Shown here: positions 15,458 to 23,467 of the stretch, in pieces
Layout: each line of letters starts with the position of its first letter
Numbering within the stretch: the first letter of the stretch is position 1
Assembly (NCBI GenBank): GCA_905233455.1
Contig: CAJOES010000011.1
Location: 3,959 to 52,107, forward strand
DNA from: an uncultured Synergistales bacterium
GTDB taxonomy: Bacteria > Synergistota > Synergistia > Synergistales > Aminobacteriaceae
Direction of reading: 5' to 3'
Length of the DNA stretch: 48,149 bases
Program-made: the position numbers and the translations under genes
The notes under the pieces: generated by a model
What the model was told of the DNA's origin: nothing
Database searches by the model: none
Seen by the model: only the letters and a program-made list of their open reading frames with translations

Positions 15458-16372
15458 TTGCTGTCATCACTGGCAGTAATATCCGTATGGCGCATCACTT
15501 CAGGCGATTGGGATATTCCGTTGTCTGAAGTGATTTATTTTCTGCTCAACGGCGGAAGTTCTCCTGAAGCAATAGTTATACGTTCGGTGAGGCTTCCCCG
15601 TCTTCTGTGTTCTGTAGGCACAGGGGGATTACTGAGCGTTGCAGGTATGGTTCTTCAGGGCTTGCTCGCGAATCCTCTTGCAGAACCTTACACGCTGGGC
15701 ATAGCGTCAGGTGCGGCATTCGGTGCGGCATTGGGCATAATGACCGGAGCATTCATGACTATGCCGGGAGCTTTTGCCGGTGCTTTGGGTGCGCTGGCAT
15801 TGACGGGGCTGATAGCGCGGGACGGTACGAACAGCAAAATCATTCTTGCCGGTGTGATCTCTAATGCTGTGCTGTCTGCAGGCGTAACGTTCCTGAAGGC
15901 TGTTGCGGGAGACAGGCTCGGCGCAGTGGTATTGTGGCTGATGGGGAGCTTCTCCGGAGCAGGGATGCGTGATGCGTATGCTGTAGGGACGGGGATAATG
16001 CTCGTGATGATTCCCGCGTATGTTCTTGCACCGGTGCTTGACGCTATGAGTCTGGGCAGGGACAGGGCGGCGGTTCTGGGCGTGAATGAACGTGCTGTGA
16101 GAATCTTTCTGCTGGTATTCTGCTCTCTGGGCGTGGCTCTGTGCGTGAGTGCTTTCGGGGTTATAGGCTTTGCGGGGCTGGTTGTGCCTCATATTGCGAG
16201 GGGGATTGCAGGGGCAGGACACAGACGGGCGATAATGTATGCTTTCCTGATTGGTGCGTGTTTGCTGGGAATTGCGGACGGGATTGCGCAAAGGCTGGGT
16301 GAATTGCCGGTGGGCGTGCTTACGGCATTAACTGGCGGGCCGTTCTTCTGCTGGATACTCTGCGGAAAGTGA
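15458..16372 (+). CDS. FecCD/BtuC-family ABC transporter permease
   Basis: A predicted 304-aa permease with about eight to ten hydrophobic segments. Family landmarks are RLPRLLCSVGTGGLLSVAGMVLQGLLANPLAEPYTLGIASGA, the coupling-region motif GFAGLVVPHIAR, and ELPVGVLTALTGGPFF near the end. These permeases import haem, cobalamin or ferric siderophores. I prefer the TTG at 15458, with GGAG ten bases ahead, over the track's TTG at 15431 inside cbiK. No ATPase or binding protein is next to it: an opposite-strand dehydratase follows, so the partners must be elsewhere or the system is incomplete. Linkage to exported cbiK suggests a tetrapyrrole substrate (inference). Confidence 0.87.
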   Translation: MLSSLAVISVWRITSGDWDIPLSEVIYFLLNGGSSPEAIVIRSVRLPRLLCSVGTGGLLSVAGMVLQGLLANPLAEPYTLGIASGAAFGAALGIMTGAFMTMPGAFAGALGALALTGLIARDGTNSKIILAGVISNAVLSAGVTFLKAVAGDRLGAVVLWLMGSFSGAGMRDAYAVGTGIMLVMIPAYVLAPVLDAMSLGRDRAAVLGVNERAVRIFLLVFCSLGVALCVSAFGVIGFAGLVVPHIARGIAGAGHRRAIMYAFLIGACLLGIADGIAQRLGELPVGVLTALTGGPFFCWILCGK

Positions 16373-16391
16373 TTTTGTGCCGTATATATGA

Positions 16392-16425
16392 AAATCCCCT
16401 CCGCCATCAGATGACAGAGGGGGGA
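16392..16425. terminator. Bidirectional terminator between convergent permease and dehydratase genes
   Basis: CCCCTC...GAGGGG stem (16396-16401 with 16417-16422), with a T4 run on the minus side. The U-run is short, so efficiency may be moderate. Confidence 0.6.
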
Positions 16426-16430
16426 AATGT

Positions 16431-18179
16431 TTAGTCCTCGTATTCAAGATATGCACCCTTCATTGGGCTTGCCGCTAATTCACTGAACAGCCGCAATACT
16501 CCCTTCTTGTATTTCTTGGGTCTGGGCTTCCAGTTCTTTTTGCGTTCGGCTAGAATTTCATCTATCTCTTCAGGTGTCTTGCGTTCCCCCTTAACGCCGA
16601 TAATATTCAGCTTCCGTGCGAAAACGTCAAGCTCAATCACGTCTCCTTCCTCAACGAGTGCGATCGGTCCTCCGGCCATAGCTTCAGGACTGCAATGACC
16701 GATAACCGGCCCTGTAGATGCTCCGGAGAATCTTCCGTCAGTGATGAGTGCTATAGACCGGCCAAGCTCGGCATCAGAACTTATTGCTTCGGACGTGTAG
16801 AACATTTCCGGCATTCCTGACCCTTTAGGCCCCTCATAGCGGATGAACACAGCATCACCCTTCTGTACTTTGTGGTGCAGAACGGCATCAAGGCATTCTT
16901 CCTCGCTGTCGAAAGGCCTTGCATTCAGCACGGCTTTGTACATCTCTTTAGGACATGCTGTGTGCTTGATCACTGCTCCTTCAGGTGCAAGGTTGCCCTT
17001 CAAGACTGCTATGCTTCCTTCAGTTCCTATTGCCTTATCGTAAGGACGTATTATGTCTTCCTTCGTGATGTTGATTCCGTATTTCTTGTTCGCCTCATCA
17101 AGCCACTTCTGGCAGCGTTCATAGAATCCGTTAGCTTTCAGTTCCGCAAGATTCTCGCCGAGAGTCTTTCCCGTGATAGTCTTTGCGTCAAGGTGCAATA
17201 CTCCCTTGATTTCTTCCATGATTGCAGGAACGCCGCCGGCATAATAGAAGAACTCAGCAGGCCATTTCCCTGCAGGTCTCAGGTCTAACAGGTAATGCGC
17301 TCCCCTGTGCAGACGGTCAAAAGTATCGCCCGTTATCGTGAGGCCGTATTCATGCGCGATTGCAGGAAGGTGTAACAGACAGTTAGTGCTTCCGGAGATT
17401 GCCGCATGAACCATGATTGCATTTTCTAGGCTGTCCATAGTTACTATGTCTGAAGGCTTTACCCCCAGTTTTGCCAGCTCTACAATCCTCTTTCCGGCAT
17501 TATAGGCGTAATCGATAAGATCCGGACTCGTTGCCGGGAGCAGTGCACTTCCCGGAAGACTCAGTCCCAGGGCTTCAGCCATAATCTGAAGTGTTGAGGC
17601 CGTACCGATGAACGAACACGCACCACATGACGGACACGCATTATGTTTTGCCCAGAGTAATTTTGCCTCGTCTATCTCTCCGCGCTCAAATTTTGCCGAA
17701 TACATGCCTAACTGCTCAAGCGTAAGAAGTTCAGGCCCGGCACTCATTGTCCCGCCCGTTACCATGACTGACGGGATATTCACACGCGCCATGCCGATAA
17801 GATTTCCCGGCATTCCCTTATCGCATGATGATATGAAGACTCCGCCGTCAAAAGGTGTTGCATTGGCGTGAATCTCTATCATGTTCGCAATCATTTCACG
17901 GCTCGCAAGGCTGAAGTTGATCCCGTCATGTCCCTGACTTTCACCGTCGCATATGTCCGTACAGAAATATCTTGCTCCATAACCCCCTGCATCAGTTACT
18001 CCCCTGCGTACTGCTTCAACCAGCCTGAACAGATGACCGCTGCCCGGATGGCTGTCCCCTGCAGTGCTCTCTATGATGATCTGAGGCTTTCCGAGATCTT
18101 CAGGCTTCCATCCTGTGCCTATCCTCAACGGGTCAAGTTCCGGTGCAATCTTCCGGAGTTTCTGGCTCGTCAGTTCCAT
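16431..18179 (-). CDS. IlvD/Edd-family dehydratase, probably for a sugar acid
   Basis: A 582-aa Fe-S dehydratase. The cluster cysteines are in TDICDGESQGHDG, SSCDKGMPGN and CPSCGACSFIGTAST. The C-terminal swivel domain has DGRFSGASTGPVIGHCSPEA. The family includes dihydroxy-acid dehydratase (IlvD), 6-phosphogluconate dehydratase and several sugar-acid dehydratases. No other branched-chain amino acid gene is nearby. It closes a run galK-gntR-gntP-DUF1622, and KDPG aldolase and KDG kinase genes occur at 44-46 kb. I therefore infer that it dehydrates an aldonate such as gluconate or galactonate to a 2-keto-3-deoxy acid. A true IlvD role cannot be excluded, so I give no symbol. Confidence 0.85.
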   Translation of the reverse strand: MELTSQKLRKIAPELDPLRIGTGWKPEDLGKPQIIIESTAGDSHPGSGHLFRLVEAVRRGVTDAGGYGARYFCTDICDGESQGHDGINFSLASREMIANMIEIHANATPFDGGVFISSCDKGMPGNLIGMARVNIPSVMVTGGTMSAGPELLTLEQLGMYSAKFERGEIDEAKLLWAKHNACPSCGACSFIGTASTLQIMAEALGLSLPGSALLPATSPDLIDYAYNAGKRIVELAKLGVKPSDIVTMDSLENAIMVHAAISGSTNCLLHLPAIAHEYGLTITGDTFDRLHRGAHYLLDLRPAGKWPAEFFYYAGGVPAIMEEIKGVLHLDAKTITGKTLGENLAELKANGFYERCQKWLDEANKKYGINITKEDIIRPYDKAIGTEGSIAVLKGNLAPEGAVIKHTACPKEMYKAVLNARPFDSEEECLDAVLHHKVQKGDAVFIRYEGPKGSGMPEMFYTSEAISSDAELGRSIALITDGRFSGASTGPVIGHCSPEAMAGGPIALVEEGDVIELDVFARKLNIIGVKGERKTPEEIDEILAERKKNWKPRPKKYKKGVLRLFSELAASPMKGAYLEYED

Positions 18180-18195
18180 AAAACTTTTACCCCCT

Positions 18196-18525
18196 TTACT
18201 CTAAATGTGCTTCCTCGTTCTTTATCTCCCAATGAATAAGAAAAGTAAGAGCACCGCGTAAAAGGATTATTGCGCCTAATATGACAAGTTCGCTGCGTTC
18301 CCTGACTATAACCGTGCGGAGAACCTCACCGCCTAACTTGAACTCAAGAGCTAAAGCTATTCCCTGCGCAAGAGTCAGTCTCACGTGAGGGTCTCTCTTG
18401 ATACAGCCCCATATGCTTTTTGCCGTCGTAACGAGAAGTATCACTACTCCAACGCACTCCATCAATAACACGCCGTACTGCACTACCATCTTGAATATTT
18501 CTTCTATCTGGCTCAACAATTCCAT
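18196..18525 (-). CDS. DUF1622 small membrane protein
   Basis: A 109-aa protein with three hydrophobic segments and the DUF1622 pattern LALEFKLGGEVLRTVI...LGAIILLRGALTFLIHWEI. Function is unknown for the family. AAGGAGG precedes the ATG. It sits 16 bases before the dehydratase and 42 bases after gntP, on the same strand, so it is most likely part of that operon. Confidence 0.75.
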   Translation of the reverse strand: MELLSQIEEIFKMVVQYGVLLMECVGVVILLVTTAKSIWGCIKRDPHVRLTLAQGIALALEFKLGGEVLRTVIVRERSELVILGAIILLRGALTFLIHWEIKNEEAHLE

Positions 18526-18567
18526 TATGAATGCACCTCCTTTTCTTATTTTAAGCTATATTTATCC

Positions 18568-19920
18568 CTAGAAACAGAGAGAAATTATCAGTGCTACAAC
18601 GAAGCCCGAAACTCCTACCCATGTTTCCATTAATGTCCATGTCTTGAGGGTAGTCTTCTCGTCCATTCCTACAAGTGATTTCACCAGCCAGAAGCCGGAA
18701 TCATTGAAGTGCGAGCATACCGTTGAACCTCCTGCAACAGCCGCAACAACGCACGCCTTGTAGAGAGGAGTCAGAGACTGTACTGCAGGCATAGCAGCAA
18801 CGATTCCTGCCGCCATAGTCATAGCCACCGTAGCACTTCCCACACAGATACGCACCAGAGTAGCCACGATGAACGCTACAACTACTATGGGCATGTTGAT
18901 TGATGCTACAGCGTTTCCGATAAGATTTCCGATGCCCGAATACTGAAGAACATAGCGCAGGACTCCGCCGCAGGCCGTAACCAGAAGGATTAACCCTGTA
19001 GGCTCTAATGATTTCGTCATAACCTTTTCTAGTTCAGCCATAGAATAGCCGTGCTTTATGCCTAAACGGTACATGGCAAAAATCGTAGCTATAAGCAATG
19101 CCACGAAAGGCTCGCCCAAGAAGTTAAAGATTGGCATTACGTCCTTCATTGCGGGGATAACTCCGAATACTGACTTGAAGATGATCAATACTAACGGGAT
19201 AAGAATTATTCCTGCGATCGTCCAGAATGAAGGCAATTTTGATTCATCAAAGTCTGCCTGATTCTGTATTGAGGCAGGGACAGGAACAAAATGATGTTTA
19301 CCGCAGTAAGCTCCCCATATCGGGCCTGCAACGATCATAGCGAGAGTTCCGCAGAATACGCCGATAAGGATTACCCAGCCGAGATCTACGCCTATCTGCG
19401 TTGCAACAAGCACGGGGCCGGGTGTCGGGGGTATGAACGCATGGCCTACGGCAAGACCTGCAAGAAGCGGTATCGTGTAGAACAATGCGCTTCTGTTCGT
19501 CCTCTTGGCCAGAGTGAACGCTAACGGAATAAGTATGATGAGTCCGGCATCAAAGAATACGGGGATTGCAACAACAAGACCGGTTATGCCCAGTGCCCAT
19601 GCTGCTTTTTCGTCGCCGAACTTCTTCACCATTGAGATCGCAAGAGTCTGCGCGCCTCCTGAAGCTTCAAGTATTGCGCCGAACATTGAGCCTAACCCGA
19701 CGAGCAGTGCTATTCCCTGAAGCGTCAAGCCCATTCCGTCATTCACTGACTTTATGATGAGCGGCAAAGGCATTCCTGCAATCAGCCCTATAGATATTGC
19801 ACCGACAAGAATAGAAATTATTGCGTGAACCTTGAACTTGATGATGAGAAGCAAAAGAATGATTAAACCGATGAGCGCGCCTAACACAAGGCGGGTTGAA
19901 TCTAAAGCTACGCCTTCCAT
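18568..19920 (-). CDS. gntP: GntP-family gluconate/sugar-acid permease
   Basis: A 450-aa secondary transporter with about 12 or more hydrophobic segments. The family pattern is clear in ALLVGLGSMFGAILEASGGAQTLA, IPVFFDAGLIILIPLAF, AGLAVGHAFIPPTPGPVLVA and GSTVCSHFNDSGFWLVK. Members take up gluconate and related acids by proton symport. Neighbours on the same strand (a GntR regulator upstream, a DUF1622 protein and an IlvD/Edd dehydratase downstream) support a sugar-acid catabolic role. A promoter and a palindrome lie directly upstream. Confidence 0.9.
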   Translation of the reverse strand: MEGVALDSTRLVLGALIGLIILLLLIIKFKVHAIISILVGAISIGLIAGMPLPLIIKSVNDGMGLTLQGIALLVGLGSMFGAILEASGGAQTLAISMVKKFGDEKAAWALGITGLVVAIPVFFDAGLIILIPLAFTLAKRTNRSALFYTIPLLAGLAVGHAFIPPTPGPVLVATQIGVDLGWVILIGVFCGTLAMIVAGPIWGAYCGKHHFVPVPASIQNQADFDESKLPSFWTIAGIILIPLVLIIFKSVFGVIPAMKDVMPIFNFLGEPFVALLIATIFAMYRLGIKHGYSMAELEKVMTKSLEPTGLILLVTACGGVLRYVLQYSGIGNLIGNAVASINMPIVVVAFIVATLVRICVGSATVAMTMAAGIVAAMPAVQSLTPLYKACVVAAVAGGSTVCSHFNDSGFWLVKSLVGMDEKTTLKTWTLMETWVGVSGFVVALIISLCF

Positions 19921-19955
19921 ATGAAAACAAGCCTCCCTGAATATTTTATTGATAT

Positions 19956-19968
19956 AACATCAGACGTT
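19956..19968. promoter_or_regulatory. Candidate operator for the adjacent GntR regulator
   Basis: AACATCAGACGTT is a 13-bp near-palindrome (AACrTC-x-GAyGTT). It lies about 12-24 bases downstream of the expected transcription start of gntP, a position suited to blocking transcription. Confidence 0.45.
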
Positions 19969-19986
19969 TATAATGTGGATTGCTAA

Positions 19987-20014
19987 ATTATATCGGTAAA
20001 ATATTAAGGGTCAA
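19987..20014 (-). promoter_or_regulatory. Promoter of gntP
   Basis: On the minus strand: TTGACC, 16 bases, TATAAT. The -35 lies inside the last codons of gntR, so gntP can be transcribed independently of gntR and galK. Confidence 0.65.
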
Positions 20015-20699
20015 TACGTTTTTCCTGCTCAATGAGTTTGATAATCATCTGACGATTATATATAAGGTGCATCTCCATAGCACATTTAGCTCCCGTATGG
20101 TCATGTTTGGAGATTGCTTCAGTTATTGCCCGGTGAGTCTCTATGGTCTCATGAAGCAAGAGCCTGTGTGTTGCGCTGGCGAATGTGTACACTGACGACA
20201 CGATTAGCGGCACAAGCTCTTCAACTACCCTGTTTCTGCTGCAATGCGCTATCTTCTTGTGTAGTTCTATATCCTTGCGCACATGATTCTTTCCCGACAG
20301 ATACAGCCCTTCAACCTCATCACACAGAGCAACAATCTCTGCAATATCATCATCATCTGCATTCATGGCGGCAAGGGAGGCAATTTCCGGCTCAATCATC
20401 AGCCTGACATCAAACAGTTCTAACGCTAACTGCAGTCTGTCGGTGTAACGTGCAAGGCGCAAAGGATCTTCCTCAACTGTGCTTGAGCTTATGACGAAAG
20501 TACCCGAACCCTGCCGGACCTCTAAGACTCCTTTTGATGCAAGGCTCTTCACTGCTTCACGAATGGTGCTGCGTCCGGCGTTGAACTTTTCGGACAGCTC
20601 AAATTCATTAGGCAGCTTCTCTCCGACAGGGACGGGTGTTTCCTGAATGTAGCGCAATAAGTCTTCTTCAACCTGAATTTGTTTGTTCTGTTTATTCAT
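20004..20699 (-). CDS. GntR-family (FadR/FCD subfamily) transcriptional regulator
   Basis: A 231-aa regulator. The N-terminal winged helix-turn-helix is EKLPNEFELSEKFNAGRSTIREAVKSLASKGVLEVRQGSGTFV. The C-terminal helical FCD ligand domain has the usual metal-site spacing, D-x3-H near DIELHKKIAH and later His in ETHRAITEAI and MEMHL. Its location between galK (8-base overlap) and gntP suggests control of this locus by a sugar acid or its breakdown product. The palindrome in front of gntP is a candidate target. Confidence 0.88.
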   Translation of the reverse strand: MNKQNKQIQVEEDLLRYIQETPVPVGEKLPNEFELSEKFNAGRSTIREAVKSLASKGVLEVRQGSGTFVISSSTVEEDPLRLARYTDRLQLALELFDVRLMIEPEIASLAAMNADDDDIAEIVALCDEVEGLYLSGKNHVRKDIELHKKIAHCSRNRVVEELVPLIVSSVYTFASATHRLLLHETIETHRAITEAISKHDHTGAKCAMEMHLIYNRQMIIKLIEQEKRIDP

Positions 20700-21873
20700 T
20701 CAGCCTTCCAGTTCCGTCTGAAGTCTGCGCTGCGTAAAAGCTGGCTTTGCGTCCTGTGCGTTTCTCATATTCCGCACCAATTTTCCCGATGAACTCATCA
20801 GCTGCATCACTCTCTACTATGCTGACCGTACAGCCTCCGAAGCCCCCTCCTGTCATTCTTGAGCCGACAACGCCGGGAATATTCCATGCAAGTTCGGCTA
20901 ATGTGTCGAGTTCCGGCACTGTAACCTGATAGTCATCACGCAACGACACATGAGAGGCATTCATGAGTCTTCCGAATCTGTGCAGGTCTCCGGCACGCAA
21001 TGCTTCTGCGGCACGTATGGCTCTGGCATTCTCGCTGACTGCATGACGGGCGCGCTTGAGATTGACGGGAGATTTTACGGCGCAGGAATATTCGTCGAGC
21101 TCCTCAAGGGTAAGATCACACAGGCAGGAAATATCTTTTGCTCTCTTTATGTCGGTCAGGGCTTCCTCACACTGCTGCCGGCGTAAGTTGTATTCAGAAC
21201 CTACAAGTGAATGAGGGACGTTAGAGTTTGTGATGATGAGCTTGCATGTCCCCAGCTCAAGAGGGACATACGAATATTCGAGCGTTGAGCAGTTCAGCAG
21301 CACAGCATGATTCTTCCTGCCCATGCTTATAGCGAACTGATCCATTATTCCGCAGTGCATACCGACAAAATCATTTTCGGCCTCCTGTGAATACAAGGCA
21401 GCTTTAACCCCGTCAATGTTCATGCCGAGGAGGTCGCTGAATATCCGTACCGTTAGGACTTCAAGTGCTGCGGAAGATGACAGCCCAGCACCGTCCGGTA
21501 GGTTTCCTGAATACAGTATGTCGATGCCGGAGCTGAAGCTGTAGCCGTGCTTCTTGAGGACGCTCACGACTCCTAACGGGTAATTGACCCATGAGCGCGA
21601 ACCGTTCAGCTTCTCCGTGATGCCGTCAAAGCCTGCCTCGAATGGTGCGGAATATTCGCCGTCAAAATTCATCGAGTACAGCCGCAAAGTGTTTCCGGGC
21701 CTGGGTGCGGCAAGGGCATATATCCCGAAATCCAGTGCGCACGGAAAGACATAGCCGCCTTCGTGGTCTGTGTGTTCGCCGATGAGGTTGACCCGTCCGG
21801 GCGAGAAAAACGCAGCGGGCTTTGATGACGGGGAAAATATTTTTGCGTATGTTTCCTTCATGCCGTCAAGCAT
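20692..21873 (-). CDS. galK: Galactokinase
   Basis: A 393-aa GHMP kinase that phosphorylates galactose at C1. Motifs are SPGRVNLIGEHTDHEGGYVFPCAL (galactokinase signature), the ATP loop LPDGAGLSSSAALEV, and MTGGGFGGCTVSIV near the C-terminus. AGGAGG lies 7 bases before the ATG. The end overlaps gntR by 8 bases. The mgl-type galactose transporter 2 kb away matches the function. The other Leloir genes (galT, galE) are not in the window. Confidence 0.94.
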   Translation of the reverse strand: MLDGMKETYAKIFSPSSKPAAFFSPGRVNLIGEHTDHEGGYVFPCALDFGIYALAAPRPGNTLRLYSMNFDGEYSAPFEAGFDGITEKLNGSRSWVNYPLGVVSVLKKHGYSFSSGIDILYSGNLPDGAGLSSSAALEVLTVRIFSDLLGMNIDGVKAALYSQEAENDFVGMHCGIMDQFAISMGRKNHAVLLNCSTLEYSYVPLELGTCKLIITNSNVPHSLVGSEYNLRRQQCEEALTDIKRAKDISCLCDLTLEELDEYSCAVKSPVNLKRARHAVSENARAIRAAEALRAGDLHRFGRLMNASHVSLRDDYQVTVPELDTLAELAWNIPGVVGSRMTGGGFGGCTVSIVESDAADEFIGKIGAEYEKRTGRKASFYAAQTSDGTGRLNE

Positions 21874-21888
21874 AATAATTCCTCCTGT

Positions 21889-22155
21889 TTAATCATAAAT
21901 ACTGCTTCTGTGTCCGACTTCAGTTATAACGATAATGATTTTATTGTCCTGAATGTCTGCTATGAGCCTGTAATCTCCTATTGCATATCTCCAAAGGCCT
22001 TGAAATTTTCCTTTAAGTGCTTTACCGTAAGCCCTGGGATTTTCACAGTCTTTAAGATATTTGCGAATCCAGCCCTGTAATCTTTTGCGCACAGGCATAT
22101 CTAATTTATCAAGCTGCTTCGCTGCCTTGCTGGTGTAATCTACTGAATATTTCAT
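21889..22155 (-). CDS. RelE/ParE-family toxin
   Basis: An 88-aa basic protein: MKYSVDYTSKAAKQLDKLDMPVRKRLQGWI...NPRAYGKALKGKFQGLWRYAIGDYRLIADIQDNKIIIVITEVGHRSSIYD. This is the RelE pattern, with the conserved RYxxGDYR and VGHR elements. RelE members cleave mRNA at the ribosome, while ParE members target gyrase; the GHR ending favours RelE. It overlaps the antitoxin stop by one base (TGATG). Confidence 0.9.
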   Translation of the reverse strand: MKYSVDYTSKAAKQLDKLDMPVRKRLQGWIRKYLKDCENPRAYGKALKGKFQGLWRYAIGDYRLIADIQDNKIIIVITEVGHRSSIYD

Positions 22156-22367
22156 CAGGCCAATCCTAGATGTTGTTCAACTTCATCAAGCGTGTAAGTT
22201 ACGGGGTCTTTTTCAAATTCTGCCCATGCCCGTTCAGCTTCCTCCACCTCACGAACATAATCAACAAGTGCCTGTTTGGCTACTTCTTCTACAATCTGTC
22301 CTGTCCTTTCAGCATAATCCGTAACAAATTTTGTGTCCGCATCATTAAGTTCAAACGTACATATCAT
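22155..22367 (-). CDS. Antitoxin of a RelBE-type pair
   Basis: A 70-aa acidic protein: an N-terminal ribbon-helix-helix-like part (TFELNDADTKFVTDYAERTGQIVEEVAKQALVDYV) and an acidic tail for toxin binding (EEAERAWAEFEKDPVTYTLDEVEQHLG). It precedes the toxin and overlaps it by one base, the usual arrangement. GAGAGGAG is present upstream. Such antitoxins normally repress their own operon. Confidence 0.85.
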   Translation of the reverse strand: MICTFELNDADTKFVTDYAERTGQIVEEVAKQALVDYVREVEEAERAWAEFEKDPVTYTLDEVEQHLGLA

Positions 22368-22384
22368 GATATGAATATCTCCTC

Positions 22385-22412
22385 TCTATAACGTAAGGGA
22401 ATAAAACAGCAA
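22385..22412 (-). promoter_or_regulatory. Possible promoter of the toxin-antitoxin pair
   Basis: On the minus strand: TTGCTG, 16 bases, TATAGA, about 18 bases before the antitoxin ATG. It overlaps the T-run of the preceding terminator. Confidence 0.35.
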
Positions 22413-22444
22413 AAACCCTCCGCCTGAATTATACAGACAGAGGG
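22408..22444 (-). terminator. Terminator after the GLUG-type surface protein gene
   Basis: On the minus strand: CCCTC-tgt-CTG...CAG-gcg-GAGGG followed by TTTTTG. Confidence 0.7.
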
Positions 22445-22464
22445 CAAAAATATTTAGTGTCAGA

Positions 22465-23467
22465 TTACCTTGAATGCCTGAGGATTAATGTTATTCCCGC
22501 AATCATCAGCCACAGAACTCCGAAGCCGGAATTACAGCCTCCGCCGCCTCCGGAACTCCCTCCAGATGAGCTCCCAGAAGTGTTTTCTCCTGTTGATGGC
22601 TGCGTATCCGTAGTGCTCTCTGGTGTTGTTGATATTGCAGGGTCTGCGGTGGCCGGTGTATCTGTTGCTGGTGTACCGCTCTCGGGTGTGTTTGTTGTCG
22701 GTGTGTTTGTCGCAGGGGTATCTGCTGTGGGTGTGTCATTTGCAGGTGTATCGTTTGTGGGATTGTCCGTTGCAGGAGTATCCGTAGAGGGTGTGCCGGG
22801 GGCTGACGGGTCAGAAGTACCTGAAGCTATACATTCACAGCCGTAATCGCTGGATACGCTGCTGTATGAAGGATTATAGCCTAATCCGTATTCTGCATTG
22901 GCATATTTATTGCCTGATATATATTCAAGCTCGTTGTTAAGCCTTCCTGCAATACCAGCTTTGTATAAAGCTCCGCTGACATTTGCATACGATACGCAAT
23001 CCAATATTCTGCCCGCTTCACCTGCAATACCTCCTGCAGAAACGCGGTAGATTACTTCATCTGTTCTAGCTGTAACATTTCCTGCTACGTTGAGTCTTTT
23101 TTACCGTTGCTCTTTTGTCTATGATACCAAACAAACCGGCGGGATCCCTTCTGTCAATAGATACAGTTATTGTATGCCCGTTGCCGTCAAAATGACCTTG
23201 AAAACGGTCTCCTATAGGTGTCCAGTTAGTTTCTGAGGTAATATCTATATCAGAATCCAGACGGTAATAATATGGATTTCTCTTTTCTTCCCAAGCATCA
23301 TCAGAAATCATCCTGTCCCTGAACAGCTTTAGATCCTCGGCAGAATCAATAATATACGGATCATTTTCCGTGCCTGCATGTCCCTCATCATAATACGCCG
23401 CAAACCCTGCACCAACAGTGTAGAGAACGCACAGTACAGCCAGCAGTAACGCAAAATATTTCTTCAT
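22465..23467 (-). pseudogene. GLUG-type surface protein with Thr/Pro repeat and Synergist-CTERM tail, frameshifted at an A6 run
   Basis: The first part (23467 to about 23095) encodes a signal peptide and GTENDPYIIDSAEDLKLFRD...FQGHFDGNGHTITV...AGLFGIIDKRATVK, typical of GLUG-domain surface proteins. Translation then leaves frame and stops at 23066. In the other frame the domain continues without loss: LNVAGNVTARTDEVIYRVSAGGIAGEAGRILDCVSYANVSG. It then runs into a TPATDTPAND-type repeat and ends GGGGGCNSGFGVLWLMIAGITLILRHSR. One base too many in or beside the AAAAAA run near 23096-23101 explains it. The track shows two separate ORFs, but they are one gene of about 333 residues. It is a pseudogene, a slippage variant or a sequencing error. 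Confidence 0.85.
22640..22800 (-). repeat. Thr/Pro/Asp-rich coding repeat
   Basis: Imperfect 15-bp units encode DTPAT/NTPTT-like pentapeptides in the stalk of the surface protein, a typical wall- or surface-spanning linker. Not a CRISPR. Confidence 0.8.

Noticed and set aside
15707-16291. 194-aa minus-strand ORF
   Set aside because: It lies fully inside the FecCD permease gene on the other strand and has an odd His/Gln/Arg/Ser-rich composition typical of antisense shadows.
16431-18179. Naming the dehydratase ilvD
   Set aside because: The gene context is sugar-acid metabolism; family membership alone does not separate IlvD from aldonate dehydratases.
22640-22800. GGTGTATCTG/GGTGTGTTTG repeats resembling a tandem-repeat array
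   Set aside because: They encode a Thr/Pro/Asp stalk (DTPAT-type) of a surface protein in the restored frame; unit length is a multiple of three, so slippage would not shift frame.
23066-23467. Treating the 133-aa and 179-aa ORFs at 22.4-23.5 kb as two genes
   Set aside because: The second has no signal peptide or start context, and the GLUG-type domain runs across the frameshift.
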